Origin: Rhodococcus sp. 06-462-5
GTDB taxonomy: Bacteria; Actinomycetota; Actinomycetes; Mycobacteriales; Mycobacteriaceae
DNA length: 64,000 bases
Assembly: GCF_002258315.1 (NCBI RefSeq)
Contig: NZ_NOYD01000014.1
Span: 290,685-354,684 of the forward strand
Reading direction: 5' to 3'
Shown piece by piece: positions 8,839 to 17,835 of this stretch; the stretch's first letter is position 1, and every line of letters starts with the position of its first letter. The position numbers and the translations under genes are program-made. The notes beneath the pieces were generated by a model, which saw only the letters and a program-made list of their open reading frames with translations, was not told where the DNA came from and did no database searches.

Positions 8839-10115
8839 GCAGTCTTCTCCTGAGGGGCGAGCAATGCGAGGGGGTCTGCCGCTACGAGATCGAGTGCGGC
8901 CTGCACGGTGTGGCTGTCGAAAACATTGTCGTGGAACGACGCAGAGACGAAGACGACCGAACCGATGGTCTCCATCGTGATCATCACCGACTCCGGTCGA
9001 CCAGGATCGGCGATCACGAAGAAGGCGCGGTCGGCGGGCTCGGCCAACCAGGAGACCGGCTCCAGCTGCCTGACTCTACCGACATCGGAGTACATGAGCT
9101 TGACCTTGGGTCGGACCGGTACGCGGTCGTCGAACACACCGGACACGGCCCGGTGCTCTCGCTTGTACTTGATGGTGCTGATCGTCGCCGACGCGATGGG
9201 ACGGCCCTTGGCGATGGCACCGGCCAGTGCGTCGTGCACGTTCCCGGCCGAGGTGGGATCGAGGTCGGTGAAGCCGATCCCGGCCGCGAAGTTGCCGAGC
9301 ACCACGGACGACGGCGGAAGGTATCGCCTGCAGTCGAACAGGAAGGCGGCAGAACGATCGAGGGGGAACGACGTGCGGGCGAACGCCGAGGCCACCGCAG
9401 CGCACATCACCGCGCTGACGCTTGCGCCGGGCAGATGGGATTCCCGCCACCGCCGGATCGCGTCGGTGGTACCGAGCCGGGTCACCGCGGTGGCCACCGC
9501 GGCCGAGGGTGCCCACGGCCGAAATGCCGTCGGCGATGGGGTGTCGGGTGCGGCGGCCGAGGTGGTGGACTCGGGGTTCGAGCCGGGGCGTACGCGGTCG
9601 TAGATCGTGTCGACGACTTTCCTGGGATTGCGAACGACCCAGCGCAGCAGGGCTTTTCGAAGAGGGTGACCGTCGACGGCACTGGCTGCCCACGCCGGAA
9701 GCGGTGCGTCGGGACGTGCGTCGGCCAGGTACGCGAACAGGTCGACCGGCAACAGAGCGTCGCCGAGACCGTGATTGAGATCGAGGAACAGGTAGCGACC
9801 GGCCAGACGCATCCGAAGAGGAATTCCAGGCGCGGAGGCGTGCGAGAACTCGGTGAGTTCCTTGGCCAACTGCTCGTGACCTACGGCCGGTCCCTCGGTG
9901 ATGTGCTCGAGCACCCGGTCCGGCTCGTACACCCAGCCCGTCGAAGACTGGTCGGCGCGCAGGCCGAGCCGCGTCGCCGGACCGATCGAGGCGAGTGCGA
10001 GTACGCGACTCTGCACTCGGGCGAGATCGCCGAAGTCCGCGGGTCCGAGCACGGTCACGATGCGCGAATCGGACCGCAGCATGTCCAACGAACTGGCGCG
10101 ATAGGTCTGAGTCAT
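8835..10115 (-). CDS. Condensation-domain / CAT-fold acyltransferase
   Basis: A 426-residue protein of the chloramphenicol-acetyltransferase/NRPS-condensation superfamily. The active-site HxxxD is present as HGLGD (His115 to Asp119) inside YLFLDLNHGLGDALLPVDLFAYL. A second typical segment, VVLGNFAAGIGFTDL, resembles the DFG-region strand of this fold. Related actinobacterial enzymes (Pap proteins, wax-ester synthases) transfer acyl chains from CoA or a carrier protein to hydroxyl or amino groups. Because this operon also encodes a carrier protein and an amino acid:carrier-protein ligase, this enzyme is my candidate for moving the aminoacyl or acyl group onto a sugar or lipid acceptor. The superfamily is clear; the substrates are inference. 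Confidence 0.75.
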   Translation of the reverse strand: MTQTYRASSLDMLRSDSRIVTVLGPADFGDLARVQSRVLALASIGPATRLGLRADQSSTGWVYEPDRVLEHITEGPAVGHEQLAKELTEFSHASAPGIPLRMRLAGRYLFLDLNHGLGDALLPVDLFAYLADARPDAPLPAWAASAVDGHPLRKALLRWVVRNPRKVVDTIYDRVRPGSNPESTTSAAAPDTPSPTAFRPWAPSAAVATAVTRLGTTDAIRRWRESHLPGASVSAVMCAAVASAFARTSFPLDRSAAFLFDCRRYLPPSSVVLGNFAAGIGFTDLDPTSAGNVHDALAGAIAKGRPIASATISTIKYKREHRAVSGVFDDRVPVRPKVKLMYSDVGRVRQLEPVSWLAEPADRAFFVIADPGRPESVMITMETIGSVVFVSASFHDNVFDSHTVQAALDLVAADPLALLAPQEKTA

Positions 10116-11794
10116 GGTGCCGTCCTGTGTTGAGCATGGACCGGAATACGGCGCGGTGACGGTTCGTCGAGCGGCGGCGGACCGTCCTGTGGGTCGCGGC
10201 GAGGCGGTTCACGGTGGCGGGGCTCGGCGTGGCGGGGCTCTCGATGACGCGATCGCGGAGGACGGGCGTCGCTGTCGTCGATCGGCCCGCGGGGTCCGGG
10301 GGAGCCCGACGGGTCCTGGTCGTCACCGGACTCGCCGTTGCTGCCTGCGGACAGCTCACGAATCCACCGCACGAGCGGCACGATCAGCACGACGGCACCG
10401 AACGCCTCGGCTGCGAGGTACGCCCAGCCGACGGCCGCGATGCCCATCGACGACGACAGAGCCACCGAGCCGCCGATGATGATCGAGGTGGCCACCACCT
10501 GCACGATCACGGCCAGTCGCATGCGTCGACGGACCCGAGCCAAACCGTCGTACAGGGAACCGACGACGGAGAGCGGGATGGTCAGCGCGGCCAACTGCAC
10601 GATAATGGTGCCCTGATCGCGGTAGCCCTGGCCGATGAGTCCCAGACCGAACGGCGCAATGAATGCCAGGAAGATCGACCCACCCAACGCGACGATGCAC
10701 ACGAGGGTCATGAACCGCTTCGTCAGGCGATGGAACTGTGCGGGGTGGGCGGCGACCTCGGCCACGTACGGTCCGATCAACACACTGATCAGGATGTACA
10801 GCGCGCTGACGATCGACCACGTGAGAGAGAAGTAGGCGTTCTCCTCGGCACCGAGGGTGGCGACGACGATCATGGGCACGAGCAGCGGAGCGAGGGAGCC
10901 GAGCGCGGTGATGCCGTACGCCGAGCCGAAGTAGGCCCACATCTCGCGCCTGGGCGGCAGGTCCGGCTTGCCTGCGTACCGCTGTTCGGTTCGGACGTTC
11001 TTCATGATCGCGCGCAGGACGAATACCGACGCCACGATCGCGGGGACTGCCCAGGCCGAGATGATCGAGGTACTGCGCTCGGTGGAGAAGAGCGCCAACA
11101 GCAACACGAACTTGAGGATGGCGTGAAAGACGTTCTTGGCGGCCGCCCAGCGTGCGACGCCGAGGCCGGACGAGGTTTGATCCTGCAGCGCGAACACCGC
11201 AAGCACGGCGACGAAGAACGGGAACGACACGATTTCGGCGGTGTTGGTGAACATCTCGTCCACCGGCGCAACGAGCAGGAAGCCGCCGCCGAGCACGAAC
11301 GCGAATGCAGTGACGGTGAGGTAGCCGCGCACGATGAACGACTTGGCCAGCCGGCCCGAGATCGGGAGGAAACGCTCGTACATCGAACCGAGGCTCAGAT
11401 TGGACAGCGTCGAGAGCATCACCGCCGAGGTGATGACCGCCGACGCGCTGCCCACCTCGGCCACGGGATAGAGACGACCGGCCGCAGCCCAGAAGAGCAA
11501 GCCGAGTGCTCCGGTGATGGCCGTCGAGAGCATCAGGGCCATCGAATTGAGCGCGAGGTTGCGATCGGAGGCCTTCGAGCCCGGTCCGCTCTCGGGTTCC
11601 GGTCGTTCGGCGACGGCGGCGATCGGAGACACGTCGACCGAGTGCACGGCATCGTGCCGGGGCACGGTCGGCACCGGCATCGTCGGGCTGTTCATCAGAC
11701 CCAGGTCGAACCGAGCCGGTTCTACCGGATACCACCGCAGTTGATCGAGCTGTTCGTGCTTGGGCGGCAGGATCCTGGGAGCGCGGTGCTTCAC
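10112..11794 (-). CDS. Wzx-like polysaccharide flippase (MOP superfamily)
   Basis: A 560-residue membrane protein with roughly 12-14 helices between residues ~85 and 485, for example LMLSTAITGALGLLFWAAAGR at the start and YGITALGSLAPLLVPMIVV in the middle, arranged as in polysaccharide exporters of the MOP (MATE/Wzx) superfamily. A long cytosolic N-terminus precedes it, and a ~75-residue Arg/Pro/His-rich tail follows. It should turn a lipid-linked glycan to the outer face of the membrane. It overlaps both neighbours by 4 bp (ATGA). Its presence makes the cluster a Wzx-type assembly locus rather than an ABC-exporter locus. Confidence 0.8.
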   Translation of the reverse strand: MKHRAPRILPPKHEQLDQLRWYPVEPARFDLGLMNSPTMPVPTVPRHDAVHSVDVSPIAAVAERPEPESGPGSKASDRNLALNSMALMLSTAITGALGLLFWAAAGRLYPVAEVGSASAVITSAVMLSTLSNLSLGSMYERFLPISGRLAKSFIVRGYLTVTAFAFVLGGGFLLVAPVDEMFTNTAEIVSFPFFVAVLAVFALQDQTSSGLGVARWAAAKNVFHAILKFVLLLALFSTERSTSIISAWAVPAIVASVFVLRAIMKNVRTEQRYAGKPDLPPRREMWAYFGSAYGITALGSLAPLLVPMIVVATLGAEENAYFSLTWSIVSALYILISVLIGPYVAEVAAHPAQFHRLTKRFMTLVCIVALGGSIFLAFIAPFGLGLIGQGYRDQGTIIVQLAALTIPLSVVGSLYDGLARVRRRMRLAVIVQVVATSIIIGGSVALSSSMGIAAVGWAYLAAEAFGAVVLIVPLVRWIRELSAGSNGESGDDQDPSGSPGPRGPIDDSDARPPRSRHREPRHAEPRHREPPRRDPQDGPPPLDEPSPRRIPVHAQHRTAP

Positions 11795-13563
11795 AATCGA
11801 ACCTTCCCCACCGGTGCGGGAGGCGACGGTGCGGCGATCTCGATGTCGAAGGCAGCGGAGGCGGCCGTCACCAGTTCGGCTCGCACGGTCTCTCGCAGAT
11901 CGCGACCGTAGAGCGAATGATCACCGGAGTCGAAGGAGGTGACGGTTGGCACGGACGATCGGCGTCGGAGCCGGCGCATTCCCTCCGGGCCCCGATTGGT
12001 CTCGAACCAGACGGTATCGCTGGGGGAGAGCAGAACTCGCGTCTGCACCTGACGGTCGCTGAGAATGCGCAGCGAGATCTCGGGGACCTGGATCAAGCCG
12101 CGCCGCCCGAGCCAGATCCACAGCGCATACGGAATTCGCGGCTGCAGCGCATTCTTGGTCCGCACACCCCAGTTGTGCAGACGGTCGAGTGTGCGGGCCT
12201 TCAGTCCCGTCTCCTCGATGTGCATCGAGGAACGCTTGACGAATTCGAGACGGCGAGTGGTCCAGTCCAGGGTGTTGAGCAGTACGGCAGCACGAACCCC
12301 CAGTTCCCGGGCGGCGAAGCTGGAATACCATGAGCCCGAGCACATTCCGGCCACCAGGACGTTGTCCGGGGTGGTGCCGGACTGCCGGACAGCGGTGAGT
12401 GCGTCCTCGTTGCCCTCGTCGCTGTAGAGCCGGGTCAACTCCCCATCGGACACGATGCCGCTCTCGCCGGTGCCGCGTCGATCGAAACGCACCGTGGCGA
12501 CTCCGAATCGAGGCAGGAGCCGGGCCAGCTCCACCCACATGCGGACCGGGCCGACGCGGTGCTCGTTGGCGGTGGGGTACAGCACCACGGTCGGTCCGCC
12601 TGCCCGGCATCGATCCGAGGTGGACCGAATCGCGAAAAGCTGCTGTGCGCCCAGGTATTCGATGCTCTCGTGGATTCCGTCGACCACGAACGCCGAGCGG
12701 CGCTGCAACTCGATGTCGCTCGTGGGCTCGACGGGGAACTTCGACGCCGTCCACGTCGCGAGGTAGGCGATGTCGGACGTCGGGATGATGACCTCGAAAT
12801 CGCTCGGCTCGAGAAAATCGTCGTGAGCGGTCAATGTATGTTCCTGAGCCGAGAGAGTCTCGACGAGCTTGCGCACCGGCTTCGTATCGCCTCGCTCGGC
12901 GCGTGTGGCGACAAGCACCGGCGCATCGGTTTTCGCCTTCGCGGCGTCGAGTGCGGAGAAGTCCGCGGCCGAATCGGAATGCAGCACAGCGCCGATGATC
13001 GACACCCTGGGATCGGTGTCGGAGTCGGTGGTGACGCTCACCGAGTACAGCGCGCGCTGCTCGTGCAGATACGACCGTCCCTTGACGACCGGATCCCACA
13101 GCGTCAACGCGGCGAGTGGTCCGCACTCGGCGGCGACCGAACACGCCAACAAGGCACCGACGCGCAGACCGACGAGGCCGACCTCGCGCACCCCGCAGCC
13201 GCGAACGTACTCGACGGCCTCGACGATGCTCTGCCGCCAGTGCTCGACTGCGCCTGGCTGATCCTGGTCACCCCACGAATCGCCGGTACCGCGGTAGTCG
13301 AACCGCAGCACCAGAAGTCCCTGCGCGCAGAGCTTCTGGGCGAGCAGGGTCATACCGCGATACGAATCGACCTGCTCCTTGCCGAGCGGCGGGCACAGGA
13401 CGACACCGCCGCGCGCCGTACCGCCGGACGGCACGTGGACGGTGCCGAACAGCGGCGAGGCGGACGGGCCGAACCACGTCGGATACTTGCCGCCCGCCGT
13501 ACGCGAAGAGGACTCGGCGGGAACTGAGCCGATGCGCCGGGGAGCGGTGCGGGAACTGTTCAC
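11791..13563 (-). CDS. Tandem alpha/beta hydrolase with altered nucleophile motifs
   Basis: The start is placed at the GTG at 13563, after the stop of the upstream gene; the frame is open further but overlaps that gene. Two alpha/beta-hydrolase domains follow each other. Domain 1 (~residues 30-270) has GGVVLCPPLGKEQVDSYRG, LRFDYRGTGDSWG and, at the nucleophile elbow, GLRVG (132-136), where Ser is replaced by Arg. Domain 2 (~295-560) has VATVRFDRRGTGESG and GMCSG (~405-409), where the nucleophile would be Cys. Sequence style recalls the exosortase-associated hydrolases and thioesterases. It sits between the aminoacyl:carrier-protein ligase and the flippase, so it may release or transfer the carrier-bound acyl group. 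At least domain 1 appears non-catalytic in the usual sense. Confidence 0.72.
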   Translation of the reverse strand: MNSSRTAPRRIGSVPAESSSRTAGGKYPTWFGPSASPLFGTVHVPSGGTARGGVVLCPPLGKEQVDSYRGMTLLAQKLCAQGLLVLRFDYRGTGDSWGDQDQPGAVEHWRQSIVEAVEYVRGCGVREVGLVGLRVGALLACSVAAECGPLAALTLWDPVVKGRSYLHEQRALYSVSVTTDSDTDPRVSIIGAVLHSDSAADFSALDAAKAKTDAPVLVATRAERGDTKPVRKLVETLSAQEHTLTAHDDFLEPSDFEVIIPTSDIAYLATWTASKFPVEPTSDIELQRRSAFVVDGIHESIEYLGAQQLFAIRSTSDRCRAGGPTVVLYPTANEHRVGPVRMWVELARLLPRFGVATVRFDRRGTGESGIVSDGELTRLYSDEGNEDALTAVRQSGTTPDNVLVAGMCSGSWYSSFAARELGVRAAVLLNTLDWTTRRLEFVKRSSMHIEETGLKARTLDRLHNWGVRTKNALQPRIPYALWIWLGRRGLIQVPEISLRILSDRQVQTRVLLSPSDTVWFETNRGPEGMRRLRRRSSVPTVTSFDSGDHSLYGRDLRETVRAELVTAASAAFDIEIAAPSPPAPVGKVRL

Positions 13564-13606
13564 AGATTTGGTCCTTCGTGTACGTACACGGGTGAAGCGG
13601 TATCGA

Positions 13607-14557
13607 TCAGTTGCGCAGTGCGGCAGGCCAGCCCGATCGATCGAGTCCGTGGGTGCGGAGCATCGCCAGTGCGATGCGTTCCATGCCGAAACCGACGCAC
13701 GCGCTGTGGGCGGGTTCGCCGTCGACGGTCTCGATGCCGAAGGTGTGCCCGAAGTGATCACGGTGGCAGTTGCACGAGACGACCGCGGTGCCCTCGTCGA
13801 GATCTCCGTAGAGCTTGACGACCAGCTCGGTCTTGAGGTTCTCGTTGCGCTGGTTCGCCGCGAGCATGCGTCCGGCGCGACCGAAGAAGGGATCGTTGGC
13901 GATGACCGCCTCGGCCTCCAGCCCCAGATCTGCCAGCACTTCGAGGCCACGCGGTACCCAGCGTTCGCGGTGTGCGATCGCGTCGTCGGGGGTGCCGACT
14001 CGAACGAACTCGTGCATCCGAAATGCCTGCATCCGAGCCGGATCCACTGCGGGCTCGTGCCGGAAGCAGTAGCCGTAGATGTCCATCAGCGTGCCCTCGT
14101 CGGGCAGCGTGCCGGTGAGCATCGAGTACGACGGATGGCACGCAGCCGAGACCAGCATGGTGCCCGCGGACTGGAGGAAATGATCCCAGTCCTTGCCGTC
14201 GGAGCGCTCGGCCAACAGTTCCGCGTGCGCCTTGTTGTCGCCCTCGAACGTGTTGATGGCACCGGTGAGGTTGGGGAACGACGCGATGTAGTCGGTGCGC
14301 TCGAACGCTTCCCGCGGGAAGACCGGAGCGAATCGGAACCTGGTGGCCTGACGGCCGTGTTCGGCCACCCCGGCCTCGGTGACTCGGGCGTCGACGAACT
14401 CGATGATGTCCTCGAATTCGCCACTGCGCCCGTACAATCCGGGAATCGAGCTGGGAACCAGCAAGCCGGCGTCGATGAGCTCGGCGCGGAAAGCTGCTCG
14501 GGCGGAGTCGAGTTCGCTGATCGCTGTTTCCGGTGCGGAGTGCGTGGTAGTCATCAC
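13607..14557 (-). CDS. Amino acid:[carrier protein] ligase (class II aaRS-like)
   Basis: A 316-residue class II synthetase-like protein with no tRNA-binding domain. Motif 2 is seen in YCFRHEPAVDPARMQAFRMHE and motif 3 in VGFGMERIALAML (~288-300). Candidate zinc ligands are Cys140 (AACHPSY), Glu183 (RMHEFVR) and Cys287 (SACVGFG), the Cys/Glu/Cys set known in atypical seryl-tRNA synthetases and their aa:CP ligase homologues. Those homologues (described in Bradyrhizobium and Agrobacterium) adenylate Gly or Ala and load it on the phosphopantetheine arm of a small carrier protein. The adjacent genes encode just such a carrier and an acyl-CoA dehydrogenase. ATGA overlap with the latter. The amino acid used cannot be read from sequence with confidence. 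Confidence 0.88.
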   Translation of the reverse strand: MMTTTHSAPETAISELDSARAAFRAELIDAGLLVPSSIPGLYGRSGEFEDIIEFVDARVTEAGVAEHGRQATRFRFAPVFPREAFERTDYIASFPNLTGAINTFEGDNKAHAELLAERSDGKDWDHFLQSAGTMLVSAACHPSYSMLTGTLPDEGTLMDIYGYCFRHEPAVDPARMQAFRMHEFVRVGTPDDAIAHRERWVPRGLEVLADLGLEAEAVIANDPFFGRAGRMLAANQRNENLKTELVVKLYGDLDEGTAVVSCNCHRDHFGHTFGIETVDGEPAHSACVGFGMERIALAMLRTHGLDRSGWPAALRN

Positions 14558-15708
14558 TTGCCCTTGTAGACGAGGGAGAGCTGGGCGTTGTGCCCCAGAA
14601 TGCGTTCGTTGCTGACCATGATCGCGGACCCGTGTGCATCACGAAGATGACGGCCGATGCTCATCTCGCCGCCCTGTCGGTAGCCGGAGATCCCGCAGAT
14701 CTGCAGAGCCTTGCCGACGATGTCGATGACGAGCGTCGACGCGGTGACCTTCACGTTGTTGATCTTGAGCGCGAATCCGATGGCTCCGAGCTCGGCGGGG
14801 CTGTCGGCGACCGCCTCGAACTTGGCCGCGGCACCGAACACCGTGTCCACCAACTGCTCGTGCACCACCATCAACTCCGCGAGACGCAGCGCGCTCGGCG
14901 GCGGCGTTCCCGGAGTCTTGCGTGCGGCCTTCTGTACCGACTTGCGGGCCTTGGTGACCGCAGCGTCGGCGATGCCGAGCCACGCAGATCCCCACAGCAC
15001 GTGCGCCACCGGAAGCATGGTCTGAGCGGAGATGTCGCCGTAGTTGTCGCCCAGGATGTTCGACGTCGTCGTGCGCGCATCCAGCATGAAGCCCGGACTG
15101 CAGGTGCCACGGAAGCCGAGGGTGTCCCAGGTGCCGGTCTTGACCAGCGTCACGTCGGGCTTCTCGCACACCACGAGCACCTGATCGCTCGGCGGGCTGT
15201 CGACGCTGCGCCGCGCCGTCGCGAGCACGATCTGTGCGTACTCGCCGTAGGAGATGACCGGTGCGTTCTTGCTGAGCGTGATCTGCTCGCCGTCGTACTC
15301 CACCGCACAGCTGCTCGAGCGGACGTCGCCGCCGATGTTGATCTCGGTAGTGGCCGACGCCACCAGTATGCGATCGGTCACAATGCGACGTTGCAGGTCT
15401 GCCATGGCGTCGGACTTGCCGTGGCGGACGATGCTGAGCACCTGCGACTGGTGCATCACGAAGATCATCGCCGTCGATGCGCACTCGGCACCGAGGGCAC
15501 GCGAGATCCGCGCTATGTCGGTCAGTGTTGCCCCGCCTCCGCCGAACTCCCGCGGAATTCCGACCCCGAGCAGGCCGGCGTCGCGCAGTGCATCCACCGA
15601 TTCGGTGGGAAAACGGGCATCGCGGTCGACCTCGTCGGCATGGGTCCGCAGTACGGCCAGCACGTCGGTGATCGACTGGTCGATCGAGCTCTCGTAGACG
15701 GTGGTCAT
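14554..15708 (-). CDS. Acyl-CoA dehydrogenase-like flavoprotein
   Basis: A 384-residue ACAD-fold protein: N-terminal helical domain (DADEVDRDARFP-like region, GLLGVGIPREFGGGGATLTDI), middle beta domain (ASATTEINIGGDVR, WDTLGFRGTCSPGF) and C-terminal helical domain with QICGISGYRQGGEMSIGRHLRDAHG, the usual FAD-contact region. It lies 4 bp downstream of the carrier-protein gene and overlaps the ligase gene by 4 bp. ACADs beside aa:CP ligases are a known genomic association. The likely substrate is therefore a carrier-bound rather than CoA-bound (amino)acyl group, giving an unsaturated or oxidised product; this is inference. The catalytic base was not assigned. Confidence 0.82.
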   Translation of the reverse strand: MTTVYESSIDQSITDVLAVLRTHADEVDRDARFPTESVDALRDAGLLGVGIPREFGGGGATLTDIARISRALGAECASTAMIFVMHQSQVLSIVRHGKSDAMADLQRRIVTDRILVASATTEINIGGDVRSSSCAVEYDGEQITLSKNAPVISYGEYAQIVLATARRSVDSPPSDQVLVVCEKPDVTLVKTGTWDTLGFRGTCSPGFMLDARTTTSNILGDNYGDISAQTMLPVAHVLWGSAWLGIADAAVTKARKSVQKAARKTPGTPPPSALRLAELMVVHEQLVDTVFGAAAKFEAVADSPAELGAIGFALKINNVKVTASTLVIDIVGKALQICGISGYRQGGEMSIGRHLRDAHGSAIMVSNERILGHNAQLSLVYKGK

Positions 15709-15712
15709 GGGC

Positions 15713-15970
15713 TCAGTCCGTCAGCTGGGCGATGGCCGCGGCGATCGCGTTGATACTGCCGAACGTCGACTTCTGCAGCATGGTGTCGGGGAATTCGACG
15801 TCGAACTCGTCCTCGAGCGCGATCATCACGTTGACGCTGGCGTGCGAGGTGAGGCCGCTGTCGTACAGGTCGGCGGCTTCGTCGATGCCCTCCACGGGGA
15901 CCGGCAGCTTTCCGAATTTCTCCAGAACGGTTCGCACGCGAACCACGTCGTGAGCATTGAGCGTCTGCAT
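15713..15970 (-). CDS. Small acyl/aminoacyl carrier protein
   Basis: An 85-residue acyl-carrier-protein fold. The ATG at 15970 is preferred over a GTG four codons upstream because GGAGGT lies 4 bases before the ATG. The phosphopantetheine region is DLYDSGLTSHASVNVMIALE, with the serine of GLTS as the likely attachment residue, as in the carriers that partner aa:CP ligases; ordinary fatty-acid ACPs have DSL. It ends with EFDVEFPDTMLQKSTF, typical of helix III in this subgroup. As first gene of the twelve-gene operon it would be loaded by the ligase two genes downstream and present the aminoacyl group to the dehydrogenase and acyltransferase. Confidence 0.85.
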   Translation of the reverse strand: MQTLNAHDVVRVRTVLEKFGKLPVPVEGIDEAADLYDSGLTSHASVNVMIALEDEFDVEFPDTMLQKSTFGSINAIAAAIAQLTD

Positions 15971-16220
15971 CGAAACCTCCACCGATCGCGTTAACCACGA
16001 GACCGGACGGCCTCGTCGTCGACTCAGGGTCGGCTGGCTGTGCGCCTTTTCGACCCAAAGTCTCCCCAGACCCCTCCAAACAATATCGTAGATTGTTTAG
16101 TAGCGTTACCGGGATGCCCGCATCGGGCTCGAAGGCCGCCGTACACTTCGAGTGGAGCGGGGGCTCGTACGGGTGCCGGATCCGGCGTCGAAACACAATC
16201 TGCGAAGGACTGTCTGATCG
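15971..16220. promoter_or_regulatory. Divergent promoter region with palindromic operator candidate
   Basis: This 250-bp spacer separates the polysaccharide/aminoacyl operon (minus) from the first Hsp70-like gene (plus). AAACAAT (16078-16084), 7-bp spacer, ATTGTTT (16092-16098) is a perfect 7-bp inverted repeat in an otherwise GC-rich stretch, a good operator candidate for a dimeric regulator. No regulator gene is directly adjacent. Confidence 0.5.
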
Positions 16221-17660
16221 ATGGGTGGAGTCTGCGGGGTGTCAGTGGGTACCGGTGCCGTGCGCATCGCGTACACCGCCGACGGCCGCCGCGTCGAGGA
16301 CTCCATCGACGCAGAGGGCGCACACGACCTGCTGCCGGGCAAGCTCGTCGACCTCGGGCCGTTCGAGGACATCGTGCTCGCCGGATGGGACACCGCAGCC
16401 GTGACGGCGCTGCTGGAGACCCTCGGCGACGGCACCGTGCCGAAAGCCCGCATGGTCGAGGAGTCCCGCGCCCTGCTCGCCTACGCCCGCACCGTTCCGG
16501 AACTGGCCGATCAGGACTACGTCCTGGTCGTCGACCTGGGCAAGAAGGGACTCTCGGCCACCGCACTCGACGTCGCAGGCGAGTACGTCGAGTGGACCGC
16601 ACGCACCGTCGACATCAGCGGCGATCGCTTCGACGAAGTGGTCCGGAGCATCGTGATGGCGAAGGGGATTCTGCCTGCTCCGGTCGGACCCGAGGGTGAT
16701 CAGGAGTACCAGGCCTTCTTCCGCGAACTCAAGGAGCTGGTGAGCTCGTCGGTCGGAGTCAGGGCACCCAACCGCGGCCCGATGTTGCTCAGCCGAAAGG
16801 AGTTCGAGCGAGAGATCACTCCGCTGGTCTCCGACGCTCTGGACTGGGCCTCCAAGCAGGCACCCGACGCGGTACTGCTGATCGGCGGCGGTGCGGGCAT
16901 TCCTGCGGTGCGCACCATCATCGAGGACAAGTGGAACGTTCCCGTCCACGTGCCCGACGCGCCTGCGATGGCCATCGCCAAAGGCGCGGCACTCGACGAA
17001 AGACCCGCCCGAGCCTCGCTCGACGCCGATGTGGGGATCATCACCGTCCCGGACGATGCGTCGGAACTGCTCGATGCGCCCGAGGTGCTCGCAGCTCCCG
17101 ACACACTCGATGCACCGGAGACAACCGGCCTGGATACCGTCGACGGGTGGATGGTCGAGGGCCTGACCGTCGACCAACTCGCGACCGAGGATCTGACGAT
17201 CCCGTCGACCACCTTCGAGACCGACCTCGCCGAACCCGCACTCCTGCAGCCCGAGGTGCTCGAACCCGAGGCCCTCGAGCCCTCGGTGCTCGAGCCCGCT
17301 GTACCCGAGCCAGGCGTCGTTGCCGAGCCGGTTCGTCGCGGCCGACGCACCTGGTCGATTCGTGATGCGTCCGTGCTCGTCGCAGTGAGCCTGCTGATCG
17401 TCGCGGTGGTGGGACTGGTGTTCACCCGGGGAGACACGCCGCCGCCCACACCGCTGATCGACCAGCAGGTTCCAGTCGATTCCACCTTCGCCGCGGCGCT
17501 TTCTGCTGCCGCGGGTCCCGCCGACGAGGCCGCTCCTGATCCCGTCGAGCTGCCCGTCCTCGGGCCCGCTCGACTGACCGACGCGGACCTGTACGAGCGT
17601 GCGTTCAGCTACGACGGCGAAATGTACCAACCGGTCGTCGATCCGGAGCTGCCGGAATAG
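16221..17660 (+). CDS. Membrane-anchored Hsp70-like (actin-fold) protein A
   Basis: A 479-residue protein with a shrunken Hsp70 ATPase fold at residues 1-260. The adenosine motif VLLIGGGAGIPAV (compare [12 protein letters not shown] of DnaK) and the phosphate-2 motif VVDLGKKGLSATAL are recognisable. The phosphate-1 loop is GVSVGTGAVR, without the Asp found in DnaK (IDLGTT). There is no substrate-binding domain; instead an Ala/Glu/Pro-rich linker with LEPE/LEPS repeats leads to one membrane helix (VLVAVSLLIVAVVGLVF, ~395-411) after a basic stretch, then a short outer tail. Likely cytosolic N-terminus. It is followed by a paralogue in the same direction. Function unknown; canonical chaperone activity is unlikely. 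Confidence 0.7.
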   Translation: MGGVCGVSVGTGAVRIAYTADGRRVEDSIDAEGAHDLLPGKLVDLGPFEDIVLAGWDTAAVTALLETLGDGTVPKARMVEESRALLAYARTVPELADQDYVLVVDLGKKGLSATALDVAGEYVEWTARTVDISGDRFDEVVRSIVMAKGILPAPVGPEGDQEYQAFFRELKELVSSSVGVRAPNRGPMLLSRKEFEREITPLVSDALDWASKQAPDAVLLIGGGAGIPAVRTIIEDKWNVPVHVPDAPAMAIAKGAALDERPARASLDADVGIITVPDDASELLDAPEVLAAPDTLDAPETTGLDTVDGWMVEGLTVDQLATEDLTIPSTTFETDLAEPALLQPEVLEPEALEPSVLEPAVPEPGVVAEPVRRGRRTWSIRDASVLVAVSLLIVAVVGLVFTRGDTPPPTPLIDQQVPVDSTFAAALSAAAGPADEAAPDPVELPVLGPARLTDADLYERAFSYDGEMYQPVVDPELPE

Positions 17661-17835
17661 ACCGGCGATCCGGTTCGTGCGGGCAGGGCGGGGAGCACGC
17701 CCGGTTCCGTCGTGCCCGGGTGCGCCCAGCTCCGGGGCGCGCGCCCCGCCTGTTCGGCCGAAGCGGTAGCCTGGCGCTCTGGACGAGCTGTACCGCGTCC
17801 GAGAAACATTGCCGACCGAAGTGAGGCCGAACACC

